From Pseudomonas sp. SJZ074 (GTDB lineage Bacteria > Pseudomonadota > Gammaproteobacteria > Pseudomonadales > Pseudomonadaceae), in NCBI RefSeq assembly GCF_007828215.1, contig NZ_VIUE01000006.1, positions 159,120 to 223,119 on the forward strand: 64,000 nt of DNA. The letters run 5' to 3'. The position numbers were made by a program, and so were the translations under genes. The notes below the pieces were generated by a model. That model searched no databases and was not told where the DNA came from. It saw only the letters and a list, made by a program, of their open reading frames with translations. The stretch's first letter is position 1. Each line of letters begins with the position of its first letter. Positions 21,147 to 32,919 of this stretch are shown one piece after another.

Positions 21147-21390
21147 GTGAATGGCGAGTAGGTATTGTACGTCGGAGTTTTGAATGGTACTCCTACTATG
21201 AGCTCGTGTTGGAAAGTGCTTTAATTTTAATGATGCTTCTAATATAGAATGTTTATCATTTTCCCGTTGATGGTTATTTGAGTCTACCTGTGGGTGCAAA
21301 TCTCTGAATTGACCCTTGTCACCCTAGATGCTCACCTTAAAGAGGTGATTTAAACTCCGGTTAAGCCGGCTCTTCATCGTGAGCTACGGC

Positions 21391-21550
21391 TAGTGTCCTG
21401 TATCACAAATACGCTCTTTTTTGACGGTGTCTGTTGCCGTCATGTTGCGTTGCCGTCTCTCGCCATAGTGGGTTACGACTTGTCAGGATGCCTTGTCTGA
21501 CGACAACGGCCCCTCGTCAAAAAAGGAACGTATTGGCGAAATAGGTGCTA
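21391..21550. mobile_element. MITE-like element with terminal inverted repeats
   Basis: Left end 21391-21426 and right end 21515-21550 are imperfect inverted repeats of about 36 bases. The inner parts match best (ATACG..TTTTTTGACG at left, CGTCAAAAAA..CGTAT at right). Both ends are bounded by CTAG, so a TA duplication is possible, as with IS630/Tc1-type elements. The interior has no transposase. Confidence 0.45.
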
Positions 21551-21838
21551 GCGTAGCTTTCACCGCCCCATACCTCCCCAAAATGAACCTCTATGATGCA
21601 GATGTGCCATCACTGCAGGGAGTAGTAGGCATCCCTCCTGGCTGCGAATCTGATCGCCATGAGCAACCCTCGAAGTTGAAAGTATCTGATACTCCAGAGT
21701 CGAACGCGGATCTGGTACGATGCGAAGCACAAGATGATGCGTCCCTACTGAGCATCGCGAAGTAGGAAATATTTCCGCGTGGTGCCAGATTTCCACCATC
21801 GGTCATACGTCTGCAGAGTTAGTGGTATAGAGAGTGGC

Positions 21839-21859
21839 TTAACAATAGGACGGTAGTAT
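21839..21859 (+). promoter_or_regulatory. ops / JUMPstart-like element
   Basis: TTAACAATAGGACGGTAG aligns without gaps to the JUMPstart end TTAAGCCAGGGGCGGTAG at 12 of 18 positions, including CGGTAG of the ops core. It lies about 110 bases before the wbpA start on the coding strand, the expected place for RfaH-dependent antitermination of a long O-antigen operon. Inference from motif and location only. Confidence 0.4.
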
Positions 21860-21967
21860 CGATGAGTTTTGTTGTCTGAAGTGGATTTTCGAGATTGTTA
21901 AGGAGGGCACGAGGAAAGTCTGTTTCAGTAAGTGTTTGGTAATACAAAAAATTTGGGAGTTATATTA

Positions 21968-24251
<2,284 letters not shown>

Positions 24252-24259
24252 GGGAAACT

Positions 24260-24841
24260 ATGAACTATCAGCTACATCCTTCCGCTATCGTTGATCAAGG
24301 CGCCGTGATAGGCAGCGGTTCGCGTGTATGGCATTTTGTACATGTTTGTTCAGGTGCGCGTATTGGCGAAGGTTGCTCCCTAGGGCAAAACGTATTTATT
24401 AGTAACTGTGCTGTTATTGGTAACAACGTCAAGATTCAAAATAATGTATCCGTGTATGACAATGTCACCTTGGAAAATGACGTTTTCTGTGGTCCAAGCA
24501 TGGTATTCACTAATGTATATAATCCCCGTAGCGCGGTATCTCGGAAAGATGAGTATCGAGATACCTTGGTCAAGCGAGGTGCAACGTTAGGCGCGAATTG
24601 TACTATCGTTTGTGGTGTTACTATTGGTGAGTATGCGTTCGTTGCGGCAGGTGCGGTTATTAATCGAGACGTCAAACCCTATGCGCTAATGGCAGGCGTG
24701 CCGGCGAAACAAATTGGCTGGATGAGTCAGCAGGGAGAAAGGGTACCGCTTGGCCTTACTGGTGATGGAACCTATACGTGCCCGCACACGGCGCAACATT
24801 ATAAATTAGTTGCTGGAAATCTGGAGTGTTCGGGCTCATGA
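24260..24841 (+). CDS. wbpD: WbpD, UDP-GlcNAc(3NH2)A N-acetyltransferase
   Basis: A 193-aa left-handed beta-helix acetyltransferase (hexapeptide repeats such as [35 protein letters not shown]) that N-acetylates the 3-amino group using acetyl-CoA. The WbpD-type segment [10 protein letters not shown] near residue 85 is present, and P. aeruginosa WbpD has 191 residues. The ATG at 24260 is preferred (GAGG six bases upstream) over the ATG at 24248 that overlaps the wbpB stop. Confidence 0.92.
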   Translation: MNYQLHPSAIVDQGAVIGSGSRVWHFVHVCSGARIGEGCSLGQNVFISNCAVIGNNVKIQNNVSVYDNVTLENDVFCGPSMVFTNVYNPRSAVSRKDEYRDTLVKRGATLGANCTIVCGVTIGEYAFVAAGAVINRDVKPYALMAGVPAKQIGWMSQQGERVPLGLTGDGTYTCPHTAQHYKLVAGNLECSGS

Positions 24842-25959
24842 GTATTCCTTTCGTTGATTTAAGAACTCAATATGAGGCGTTGAAGGAGGAGATACAGGGG
24901 CGAATCAACAGCGTACTTGAACATGGGCAATACATTATGGGGCCCGAAGTCGCTGAGCTTGAGGCGCGGCTATCTGCTTTCACGGGTGCCAAACACTGTA
25001 TAACGGTCTCCAGTGGTACGGACGCATTACTTATTAGCCTAATGGCCTTGGGTGTAGCGCCCGGTGATGAGGTGGTAACTACTCCGTTCACCTTTGCCGC
25101 GACAGCAGAAGTTATTGTTTTATTGGGAGCAAGGCCAGTTTTCGTTGATATCGATCCGCTGACCTGCAACATCGACGTTAATCAGCTAGAAGCTGCAATT
25201 GGCCGCAAGACAAAAGCGATTATACCCGTCAGCCTTTATGGGCAGCCGTCGGATATGGATGAGATTAACGCGATCGCCGCCCGATATGGCGATATACCGG
25301 TGATTGAGGACGCTGCTCAAAGTTTTGGTGCGGAATACAAGGGGCGTAAGAGCTGTAATTTGTCGACTGTTGGATGTACCAGTTTTTTTCCAAGTAAGCC
25401 TCTCGGATGCTATGGTGATGGCGGAGCAATATTTACTTCTGACGATGCCTTTGCTCAAGCTTGTAGAGAGATTCGCGTTCATGGACAAAGTAGGCGATAT
25501 TGGCATACCCGCGTCGGATTGGGTGGCCGGATGGATACGCTTCAATGCGCGATAGTTTTGGCCAAGCTAAAACGATTTGATTGGGAGGTTGCTCAGCGAA
25601 TCGAGGTGGGGGGGCGCTATAATCGAATAATGGATGAGTTAGGGGTCAGGCGTATTCATCAAAAAAGCGATCGTACGAGCATGTTTGCCCAATATACTGT
25701 AATGGTAGATAATCGCGAGCAAGTACAAGAAGTTCTCAGGCAGGAGGGTGTTCCTACTGCTGTTCATTATCCCGTTCCTCTAAATGAGCAACCCGCCTAT
25801 TGTAGTTATGGTTCGCCATTGGTGACTCCTATATCTAATTCTGTTGCCAGGCTGGTTATGAGTCTACCTATGAGTGCAGATGTCACTCCAGTGTTCGAGA
25901 GTGTAATATCTGGGTTGCGTAGTGCATTGAATATTAGTTTGAATCACTTTTCTTCGTGA
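24838..25959 (+). CDS. wbpE: WbpE, UDP-3-keto-GlcNAcA aminotransferase
   Basis: A 373-aa DegT/DnrJ/EryC1-family PLP aminotransferase giving UDP-GlcNAc(3NH2)A. The PLP-forming lysine is Lys187 in [14 protein letters not shown], and [14 protein letters not shown] precedes it. The ATG overlaps the wbpD stop (ATGA). With WbpA, WbpB and WbpD the pathway to UDP-GlcNAc(3NAc)A is complete. The 2-epimerase WbpI that would give the manno form is not seen, so the gluco configuration is the simpler prediction. Confidence 0.92.
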   Translation: MSIPFVDLRTQYEALKEEIQGRINSVLEHGQYIMGPEVAELEARLSAFTGAKHCITVSSGTDALLISLMALGVAPGDEVVTTPFTFAATAEVIVLLGARPVFVDIDPLTCNIDVNQLEAAIGRKTKAIIPVSLYGQPSDMDEINAIAARYGDIPVIEDAAQSFGAEYKGRKSCNLSTVGCTSFFPSKPLGCYGDGGAIFTSDDAFAQACREIRVHGQSRRYWHTRVGLGGRMDTLQCAIVLAKLKRFDWEVAQRIEVGGRYNRIMDELGVRRIHQKSDRTSMFAQYTVMVDNREQVQEVLRQEGVPTAVHYPVPLNEQPAYCSYGSPLVTPISNSVARLVMSLPMSADVTPVFESVISGLRSALNISLNHFSS

Positions 25960-25965
25960 GTGCTA

Positions 25966-27258
25966 ATGAATATACGACTCCTCGGTAATGCTGGGATTTT
26001 CTTAGGCGCGAATATCATTAGTGCCGGTATTCCCTTTTTGCTATTGCCGTTTTTGACACGTGCATTGTCTCCTGCTGATTATGGAGTTGTGGCCATGTTC
26101 GGTATTATGGTCAATCTGTTTGGGGCGGTGACAGGACTCAGCGTGCACGGTGCAATCGGAGTTCGTTTTTTTGAACTTGAAAAACCCGCTCTGGCACGAC
26201 TTGTGGGAGCTTGTATTGGTATTTTATTTGTCAGTACAATAGTGATATTTTTTTTGGTTGCGGTGTTTGGGGATTTGCTCGTTGAATCCACGAGTCTACC
26301 ATATAGATGGCTGTTAATTGCTGTTTCTATTTCTGGAATGCAGTTTCTTGTAAATATAAAACTTACGCTATGGCAGATGAGTAGAACGGCCAAGCGATAT
26401 GGTATTTTTCAAGTGTCTCAGGGCTTAATAAATGCCATGGTTTCGTTGGTGTTCGTATTTGGCTTTCTAATGGGGTGGGAGGGGCGGGCCCTGGGGCAGG
26501 TCATTGCAACTAGTGTTTTCGGACTTTTAGCTTTGTTATTGCTATTGTTGAACAAGGAATTGAGTTACCCCAAAATTGGGGAAGGGCAAGTCGTAGGCGC
26601 GTTGAAATTTGGTGTTCCCTTAGTTCCACATGTAATCGGCGGGCTCGTAATGGTTGTCGCTGATCGATTCATTATTGCCAATATGCTTGATATTCAATCG
26701 GTGGGTATCTATACCCTAGCACTTCAGATTGGCATGATCATGGGATTGATTGCGGATGCTTTCATTAAGGTTTACGGTCCTTGGTTGTATACAAGGCTTA
26801 AAGAAAATTCTGACGCTGCACGTCTAGAGGTGGTCGGAATAACATACTTGATTTGGCTCGCATTTGCTGCTTTGGCAGTTTTAGCAATCGGATTTTGCGA
26901 GTTGTTTTTCTCTGCTGTAGTGGGCAAGAATTTCATTGCAGCAAAAGAAATCGTTATCTGGTTTTTCTTGGGGCAAAGTTTTAAAGGAATGTACCTTTCA
27001 ATTGCAGGGCTTTTCTTTTTTTCGTCTAGAACAAGCAGTGTTTCTATCGTTACAGTTTGTACAGGGGTGTTTTCAGTTGTAGTTACTGTTTTTTTTGTAA
27101 AGCTATATGGTTTGCAGGGCGCCGCTATTGCGTACGCGCTTTCTGAGGGTGTGCTTTTCCTGTTAGCCTGGATGCTCTCCAGGCGCATTTATTCCATGCC
27201 GTGGTCTGAGGTGGTTCGGTCTTTATCGATCATATTGAATCGAGGTTTGTCGAAATGA
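25966..27258 (+). CDS. wzx: Wzx-type O-unit flippase
   Basis: A 430-aa polytopic membrane protein with about 12 hydrophobic segments and the N-terminal signature PFLLLPFLTRALSPADYG of the polysaccharide-transporter (PST) family. It should flip undecaprenyl-linked O-units across the inner membrane. The start ATG 25966 lies just after wbpE; an in-frame GTG at 25960 is possible. It overlaps the acetyltransferase gene by four bases. Flippase sequences vary widely, so the wzx symbol reflects fold and context. Confidence 0.85.
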   Translation: MNIRLLGNAGIFLGANIISAGIPFLLLPFLTRALSPADYGVVAMFGIMVNLFGAVTGLSVHGAIGVRFFELEKPALARLVGACIGILFVSTIVIFFLVAVFGDLLVESTSLPYRWLLIAVSISGMQFLVNIKLTLWQMSRTAKRYGIFQVSQGLINAMVSLVFVFGFLMGWEGRALGQVIATSVFGLLALLLLLLNKELSYPKIGEGQVVGALKFGVPLVPHVIGGLVMVVADRFIIANMLDIQSVGIYTLALQIGMIMGLIADAFIKVYGPWLYTRLKENSDAARLEVVGITYLIWLAFAALAVLAIGFCELFFSAVVGKNFIAAKEIVIWFFLGQSFKGMYLSIAGLFFFSSRTSSVSIVTVCTGVFSVVVTVFFVKLYGLQGAAIAYALSEGVLFLLAWMLSRRIYSMPWSEVVRSLSIILNRGLSK

Positions 27259-27773
27259 AGTTATATATACTGAATTTATTATCTAGCTTTCTTCTTTTGT
27301 TTCGTCGTGTTGGGTGGGGTATAACATACGCTGTATATCGAAATAAATACGCGATAGATAGGCGTTTTCGATTCAATGGTGCTTTCATTCAATTTTATGG
27401 AAATGGCCGTATTGAAGCCGGTGATAGCTACATTGGGGAACTATCGACTATTCAGGCGGTTGCTGGTGCCGTGGTAAAAATAGGCGATGGCTGTAGAATT
27501 TCTCATAATGTTAGAATTTATACGCAGTCTGCAGATGCCGATGCAGATTTTTCCCAAGGGAATCCACCCGAGAGGCGCGGTAATGTTGTCATATGTAATT
27601 ATTGCTGGATAGGTGCAAACGTTTTTATTAATCCTGGTGTAACTATTGGAGCTAACTCGGTTGTTGGAGCGAACTCGGTTGTCACAAAGGATGTTCCAGC
27701 CGGTGAGATTTGGGGTGGGGTACCTGCAAAACTGATCAGGAAGAAGACAATGGCGAGTGCCTCAGTGGCATAA
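27255..27773 (+). CDS. Hexapeptide-repeat acetyltransferase
   Basis: A 172-aa protein with a short hydrophobic N-terminus followed by left-handed beta-helix repeats (VKIGDGCRIS, IGANVFINPGVTIG, VVGANSVVTKDVPAGEIWGGVPAK), the WbbJ/Maa-type acyltransferase fold. Since N-acetyltransferases for both amino-sugar routes are encoded separately, this one probably O-acetylates a residue of the repeat unit. It overlaps wzx by ATGA and is followed by 98 bases before legB. The acceptor is unknown. Confidence 0.78.
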   Translation: MKLYILNLLSSFLLLFRRVGWGITYAVYRNKYAIDRRFRFNGAFIQFYGNGRIEAGDSYIGELSTIQAVAGAVVKIGDGCRISHNVRIYTQSADADADFSQGNPPERRGNVVICNYCWIGANVFINPGVTIGANSVVGANSVVTKDVPAGEIWGGVPAKLIRKKTMASASVA

Positions 27774-27871
27774 CTATGCTTTATGAAAATAATATAGAAT
27801 CCTTGTAAGCTTTTGATTAGGTACGAAAGTCATTACGGTTACCTAGGTGGTCTGATAGGAGGGAATGTTAA

Positions 27872-28849
27872 GTGAAAGCATTAATTACGGGGGCTGATGG
27901 TTTTATCGGCTCTCATCTGACAGAACTGCTTGTGCGTGAAGGGTACGAGGTTAAAGCGCTATCTCAATATAATTCCTTCAATTATTGGGGGTGGTTGGAG
28001 GGTATTGGGTGCGCGTCGGATATTGAGGTTCTGAGTGGTGATGTTCGTGATCCGCACTACTGTAAGCATATCACCAAAGGCGTTGATGTCATTTTTAACC
28101 TGGCAGCATTGATCGCTATTCCATACTCATATATTGCGCCGGATAGTTACGTTGATACTAACATCAAGGGCGCACTCAATATCTGTCAAGCGGCTCTTGA
28201 AAACGGTGTGCAGCGTGTTATCCATACTTCGACCAGCGAGGTGTATGGCACAGCACAATACGTGCCTATCGATGAAAAACATCCATTGCAGGCGCAGTCA
28301 CCTTACAGTGCATCGAAGATTGGCGCCGATGCGATGGCGATGAGTTTTTATAATTCGTTTGATTTGCCCCTAACTATCGCGCGTCCATTTAATACTTATG
28401 GCCCTCGCCAATCTGCAAGAGCAGTGATTCCTACTATTATTACCCAGATTGCCAGCGGGAAAAAACAAATTCAATTGGGTGACACAACTCCCACTCGCGA
28501 TTTCAATTATGTTGATGATACCTGTCGTGGTTTCTTGGCGTTGGCTCGATGCAGCGAGGCAGTGGGAGAGACTGTGAATATCGGATCTAACTTCGAGATA
28601 TCTGTTGCGGATACTCTGAATCTGATCCGTGAGTTGATGGGAAGTGATGTGGAATTTCTTACGGATCAGCAAAGAATTCGCCCTGAAAAATCAGAAGTAT
28701 TTCGTTTGTGGTGCGATAATACTAAAATTCGCGCGCTAACCGGGTTTGAACCGAAATATGACATTCGCCAAGGGCTGCAGAAGACAATCGACTGGTTATT
28801 GCTTCCAGAGAACTTGGCCAAGTACAAAGCCGATATTTATAACGTTTGA
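27872..28849 (+). CDS. legB: LegB-type nucleotide-GlcNAc 4,6-dehydratase
   Basis: A 325-aa extended SDR. It has TGADGFIGSHL near residue 6, the active-site TSTSEVYG and the YxxxK in SPYSASKIGAD. It removes water from nucleotide-linked GlcNAc to give a 4-keto-6-deoxy sugar. Grouping with legC, legG, legI and legF identifies the LegB role rather than a general epimerase. The GTG start at 27872 has a very strong AGGAGGG 7 bases upstream, suggesting an independent, well-translated start of the legionaminate block. Confidence 0.88.
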   Translation: MKALITGADGFIGSHLTELLVREGYEVKALSQYNSFNYWGWLEGIGCASDIEVLSGDVRDPHYCKHITKGVDVIFNLAALIAIPYSYIAPDSYVDTNIKGALNICQAALENGVQRVIHTSTSEVYGTAQYVPIDEKHPLQAQSPYSASKIGADAMAMSFYNSFDLPLTIARPFNTYGPRQSARAVIPTIITQIASGKKQIQLGDTTPTRDFNYVDDTCRGFLALARCSEAVGETVNIGSNFEISVADTLNLIRELMGSDVEFLTDQQRIRPEKSEVFRLWCDNTKIRALTGFEPKYDIRQGLQKTIDWLLLPENLAKYKADIYNV

Positions 28850-28858
28850 GGCGCTCTT

Positions 28859-30010
28859 ATGTTCGACTCTCTGATCCAATTCGTGCGTGCACAATACCGC
28901 ACGAATGATTTCATTCCTCTGCACGCTCCTGTCTTTCTAGGGCACGAGCGTGATTATGTGGTGGAGACCATCGAGTCGACGTTTGTTTCGAGCGTAGGCG
29001 CATTTGTGGACCGGTTTGAACGGGATATCGCCTCTTACACAGGTAGTCCTCGAGCGGTCGCAACGGTAAACGGCACGGCGGCGCTGCATGTTGCGTTGCT
29101 CTTGGCCGGAGTTAAACCAGGTGATTTGGTAGTAACCCAGTCATTGACGTTCGTTGCTACGTGCAACGCAATTGCATATTGCAACGCGGAGCCAGTGTTT
29201 GTTGACGTGGACCGTCAGACGTTGGGGATGTCCCCAAAGGCTCTTGAGGTTTGGCTCGAGAATAACGCGCACTTGGACTCTGAGGGATTTTGTCGTTATA
29301 AGGTGACCGGGCAGGCTGTAAGAGCCTGTCTACCAATGCATACCTTTGGCCATCCGGTTGAATTGGATGAATTGATGGAGGTTTGTGCTCGTTGGGGTCT
29401 TGTCCTGGTCGAAGACGCAGCAGAATCTTTGGGTAGCCTGTATAAAGGGCGTCACACGGGGTGCTTCGGTCGCTTGGGTACCCTGAGCTTCAACGGAAAC
29501 AAGATAATCACGACGGGGGGGGGCGGAATGATATTATCTAATGAGGAGTTGGGTGCTCGGGCGAAATACCTGACAACCACCGCCAAACAACCCCACCCCT
29601 TCGAATATGTGCACGATGAGCTTGGTTATAATTATCGTTTGCCTAACATCAACGCGGCCTTGGGTTGTGCGCAGTTAGAGCAGTTGGAACATTTTATCTG
29701 CTCTAAGCGTGAATTGGCCTCGAGTTATGCGCAAGCGTTGAAAGGGAGTGATTTGCAATTCGTTACGGAGCCTGAAGGTTGTCGCTCAAACTACTGGTTA
29801 AATGCTGTAATTTGCGATAATAAAACTCAGAGAGACGAACTGCTCAAAGCGACTAATGACAGTGGAGTTATGACTCGACCTATTTGGAGATTAATGAATC
29901 ATCTCCCTCTCTACGCTAATTGTCTTCGTGGTGATCTGAGTAACTCTGAGTGGCTGTCCGCGCGGATCGTGAACTTGCCTAGCAGCGTTGTGCCGGAGAT
30001 TCGAGGGTGA
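28859..30010 (+). CDS. legC: LegC-type PLP aminotransferase
   Basis: A 383-aa DegT/DnrJ-family aminotransferase that aminates C4 of the LegB product. The PLP lysine is Lys215 in SFNGNKIITTGGGG, and VEDAAESLGSLYKG lies upstream. The N-terminus (RTNDFIPLHAPVFLG) is typical of LegC-family enzymes. It follows legB by 9 bases and overlaps legG by four (GTGA). Confidence 0.9.
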   Translation: MFDSLIQFVRAQYRTNDFIPLHAPVFLGHERDYVVETIESTFVSSVGAFVDRFERDIASYTGSPRAVATVNGTAALHVALLLAGVKPGDLVVTQSLTFVATCNAIAYCNAEPVFVDVDRQTLGMSPKALEVWLENNAHLDSEGFCRYKVTGQAVRACLPMHTFGHPVELDELMEVCARWGLVLVEDAAESLGSLYKGRHTGCFGRLGTLSFNGNKIITTGGGGMILSNEELGARAKYLTTTAKQPHPFEYVHDELGYNYRLPNINAALGCAQLEQLEHFICSKRELASSYAQALKGSDLQFVTEPEGCRSNYWLNAVICDNKTQRDELLKATNDSGVMTRPIWRLMNHLPLYANCLRGDLSNSEWLSARIVNLPSSVVPEIRG

Positions 30011-31161
30011 AGCGCAAGATAGCCATTTTTACCGGTTCGCGGGCCGAATACGGCCTGCTCTATTGGTTGATGAAGAGTGTTCAGTCGAGTGACGAAGTTC
30101 AGCTGCAAGTCATTGTGAGCGGCATGCATCTCTCGCCTCAATTTGGGGATACATGGCGTCAGCTTATAGAGGACGGCTTTGACATTGATGCCAAGGTAGA
30201 AATGCTACTTTCATCGGATTCCGCCGTTGGCGTCGTGAAGTCGATGGGCGTTGGAGCAATGGGTTTTGCCGACGCATTAGATAGGTTGCAGCCGGACATA
30301 TTAGTAATCCTGGGAGACCGTTTCGAAGCACTGGCGATCGCGCAGGCTGCTTTGATCATGCGCATTCCCATTGCACATCTTCATGGGGGGGAGATTACAG
30401 AGGGGGCTTATGATGATGCTATTCGGCACGCCATCAGCAAGATGGCATATCTGCACTTTGTAGCGGCTGAGCCCTACCGTCATCGCGTGATACAGATGGG
30501 CGAGTCGCCGGAGCGTGTCTTCAATGTCGGGGCCGTAGGAATTGATCATTTGCTACGAACTCCTAAGATGAATATTGAGGAGCTTCGCAGCAGTCTCGGT
30601 TTTGACTTGCGGCCTCCCTATTTGCTGGTGACCTACCATCCAGTCACTGCGATGGATGAACATCCTCAAGCGAGCTTCACAGCACTCACAGAGGCGTTGG
30701 ATAAGTTCCCTCAGTATCAGGTCATTTTCACCTACCCGAACGCTGATAATGGTGGTCGAACGATCATCCTGCTGCTCGAGGCGTATGCTCAGGCCCGGCC
30801 TGGTCGGGTTCTGGCGATACAGTCGTTGGGCTTCAGACGTTATCTGTCTGCGATATCAATGGCCTCCGTTGTAGTGGGTAATTCTTCGAGCGGAATTATC
30901 GAGGTTCCGGCTTTTGGTGTTCCGACAGTAAATATTGGCGTTCGGCAGAAAGGAAGGTTAGCTGCCGACTCTGTATTACACTGTAACCCAACTGGCGATT
31001 CGATCGAGCAGGCGCTTTGCAAGGCGCTGACACCTGAGTTTGCTGCGGCGTGTAAGAACACTGTCAATCCTTATGGTAAGGGCGGCGCCTCAGAAGCAAT
31101 TTTTAAGGTCCTGAAGAGTTATGACGGGACTGCCCATAAAACATTTTATGATCTGAGCTGA
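30007..31161 (+). CDS. legG: LegG/NeuC-type hydrolysing 2-epimerase
   Basis: A 384-aa GT-B-fold protein of the NeuC family. It hydrolyses the nucleotide-2,4-diacetamido-2,4,6-trideoxyglucose while inverting C2 to give the free manno sugar. FTGSRAEYGLL at the N-terminus, LGDRFEALAIA, AHLHGGEITEGAYDD and GNSSSGIIEVP are diagnostic. The start GTG overlaps the legC stop. Because the neighbours are legB/legC rather than sialic-acid genes alone, the LegG assignment is preferred over NeuC. Confidence 0.9.
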   Translation: MKRKIAIFTGSRAEYGLLYWLMKSVQSSDEVQLQVIVSGMHLSPQFGDTWRQLIEDGFDIDAKVEMLLSSDSAVGVVKSMGVGAMGFADALDRLQPDILVILGDRFEALAIAQAALIMRIPIAHLHGGEITEGAYDDAIRHAISKMAYLHFVAAEPYRHRVIQMGESPERVFNVGAVGIDHLLRTPKMNIEELRSSLGFDLRPPYLLVTYHPVTAMDEHPQASFTALTEALDKFPQYQVIFTYPNADNGGRTIILLLEAYAQARPGRVLAIQSLGFRRYLSAISMASVVVGNSSSGIIEVPAFGVPTVNIGVRQKGRLAADSVLHCNPTGDSIEQALCKALTPEFAAACKNTVNPYGKGGASEAIFKVLKSYDGTAHKTFYDLS

Positions 31162-31164
31162 CTT

Positions 31165-32253
31165 ATGAAGCACTCCGACACAGATAGCGTGTACATCATT
31201 GCTGAAGCCGGCGTGAACCATAATGGTGACCGGACATTAGCGTTCGCATTGATAGATGCGGCAGCTGAGGCCGGCGCAAACGCAGTGAAGTTTCAGACGT
31301 TCGATGCTTCTAGACTGGCCTCGAAGCATTTGGCAAAAGCGGCCTATCAGAAGAAAAGTCAGGATGAGACCGAAAGTCAGTTATCGATGTTGAAGAAGCT
31401 CGAATTGCCAAAAGAGTGGCATGCAAGCTTGCAAAGTTACGCCCATCAAAAGGGAGTAGATTTTCTTTCGACAGCATTTGATTTTGACAGCTTGGTATTT
31501 CTCAAGAGTTTGGACATGCCATTATTCAAAGTACCCTCGGGAGAGCTGACCAATGGTCCTCTGTTGTGGCAGTTCGCCCGTACGGGGAAGAGACTGGTTC
31601 TCTCCACCGGGATGGCTACGCTTGCAGAAGTGGAGCAGGGCTTGGCCATTGTTGCTCATGCCCTGACATCCTCCAGAGAACCTGCAGATATGGAGGATGT
31701 ATGGCGTTGCTGGGGTAGCCAAGAGGCGCGAAATAGGTTGTCTGGACATGTTACGCTACTTCATTGCACGTCCCAGTATCCGACGCCTTGGTCTGAGGTC
31801 AATCTCCGAGCTATGGATACGCTGGCTTCTGCTTTCGGTCTTCAGGTTGGGTACTCGGATCATACTGAAGGAGCCTTGGTTTCCATTGCTGCCGTGGCTC
31901 GTGGTGCGCGAATTATTGAAAAGCATTTCACTCTCGATAGGTCCATGCCCGGACCGGACCACATGGCCTCACTTGAGCCACATGAACTTAAGGCAATGAT
32001 TTCCGATATCCGCGCATTGGAACAGGCTCTTGGCAATGGAATTAAGGCTCCCCAAGCAAGTGAGTGGGACACTCGCAAAGCCGCTCGCCAGCAGGTAGTA
32101 GCAGCTTGTTCAATAGCTGAAGGACAAATATTGTCTCGCGAGCATTTGACGACAGCGAGAACCGGCCAAGGTATGGCACCAACCGCGTTATGGGGGCTCG
32201 TAGGTTCCCGCGCCGCGAGAGCTTATACCGCCGGCGAGAACCTCGAGCCTTGA
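31165..32253 (+). CDS. legI: LegI/NeuB-type nonulosonate synthase
   Basis: A 362-aa enzyme condensing the 6-carbon manno sugar with phosphoenolpyruvate to the nine-carbon acid (N,N'-diacetyllegionaminate here). The TIM-barrel motifs are EAGVNHNGD near residue 15, KFQTF near 42, HCTSQYPTPW, GYSDHTEG and EKHFTLDR. A C-terminal SAF (antifreeze-like) domain follows from about residue 300. It starts 4 bases after legG. Confidence 0.92.
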   Translation: MKHSDTDSVYIIAEAGVNHNGDRTLAFALIDAAAEAGANAVKFQTFDASRLASKHLAKAAYQKKSQDETESQLSMLKKLELPKEWHASLQSYAHQKGVDFLSTAFDFDSLVFLKSLDMPLFKVPSGELTNGPLLWQFARTGKRLVLSTGMATLAEVEQGLAIVAHALTSSREPADMEDVWRCWGSQEARNRLSGHVTLLHCTSQYPTPWSEVNLRAMDTLASAFGLQVGYSDHTEGALVSIAAVARGARIIEKHFTLDRSMPGPDHMASLEPHELKAMISDIRALEQALGNGIKAPQASEWDTRKAARQQVVAACSIAEGQILSREHLTTARTGQGMAPTALWGLVGSRAARAYTAGENLEP

Positions 32254-32909
32254 ACGACCGGAAACCGCTGGTCATTTTGGGGGCCGGTGGACATGCCAAG
32301 GTCCTATTGTCTCTTGTCATGTCGGCGGGATTTGATGTGCTGGGAGTTTGTGATCCTGTTTTAGCCGATCAGATTGGCGGGCGGTGGCGCGGGGTGCCGA
32401 TCCTTGGCGGTGACGCGGCGCTCGACGCTTTGGACCCGGAGGCCATTGAGCTGGTCAACGGTATCGGCCAACTCGTCGGAGGAGTCGGAAGAGTAAAGAT
32501 TTTTCAACGTCTGAAGGCACAGGGATATCGATTTCCAGTACTTGTGCACCCAACAGCCTGGGTGGATGCCAGTGCGGATTTGCATGAAGGCGTTCAGGTC
32601 CTGGCGGGCGCAATCATCCAGGCAGATGTGGTGGTGGGGGCCAATTCAATTATTAACACCAGGGCTGGAGTCGATCATGATTGCTGCTTGGGTGAGGATG
32701 TTCATGTCGCTCCAGGGGCTACACTCTGTGGCGATGTTCGGGTCCACAATCGTGCTTTTATTGCTAGTGGTGCTACCGTGATCCAAGGCATGACGATTGG
32801 GGAAGGCGCCGTTGTAGGGGCGGGGGCTGTGGTTGTTAGAAACCTTGAGGCCCGTCAGATTTTATTGGGGCTTGCTGGGCGTAAGAAAGCCGTTCTGCGT
32901 GATGACTAG
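32250..32909 (+). CDS. NeuD/PglD-family acyltransferase, probable LegH
   Basis: A 219-aa protein with the NeuD/PglD N-terminal sugar-binding motif LGAGGHAKVL and C-terminal left-handed beta-helix repeats ending VVGAGAVVVRNL. Within the block it is the best candidate to N-acetylate the 4-amino sugar made by LegC (the LegH step). A NeuD-like O-acetylation of the nonulosonate is the alternative. The TTG start at 32250 overlaps the legI stop (TTGA) and gives the normal length; the frame stays open further upstream inside legI. Confidence 0.8.
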   Translation: MNDRKPLVILGAGGHAKVLLSLVMSAGFDVLGVCDPVLADQIGGRWRGVPILGGDAALDALDPEAIELVNGIGQLVGGVGRVKIFQRLKAQGYRFPVLVHPTAWVDASADLHEGVQVLAGAIIQADVVVGANSIINTRAGVDHDCCLGEDVHVAPGATLCGDVRVHNRAFIASGATVIQGMTIGEGAVVGAGAVVVRNLEARQILLGLAGRKKAVLRDD

Positions 32910-32919
32910 GATATTAGGT

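Larger units (their letters stand above)
21147..21967. other. wzz-wbpA intergenic leader region
   Basis: About 820 bases with no gene I can support. It contains a short stretch resembling the 3' end of a wbpE-type aminotransferase gene (21271-21303), a MITE-like inverted-repeat element (21391-21550), and an ops/JUMPstart-like motif (21839-21859) before wbpA. A 90-codon frame at 21493-21765 starts at TTG without a ribosome site and crosses one arm of the inverted repeat, so it is not called. The promoter of the O-antigen operon is probably here, but no convincing hexamers were found. Confidence 0.7.

Noticed and set aside
21493..21765. A 90-codon frame between wzz and wbpA
   Set aside because: TTG start without ribosome site, crosses one arm of the inverted-repeat element, low-complexity composition and no family resemblance.
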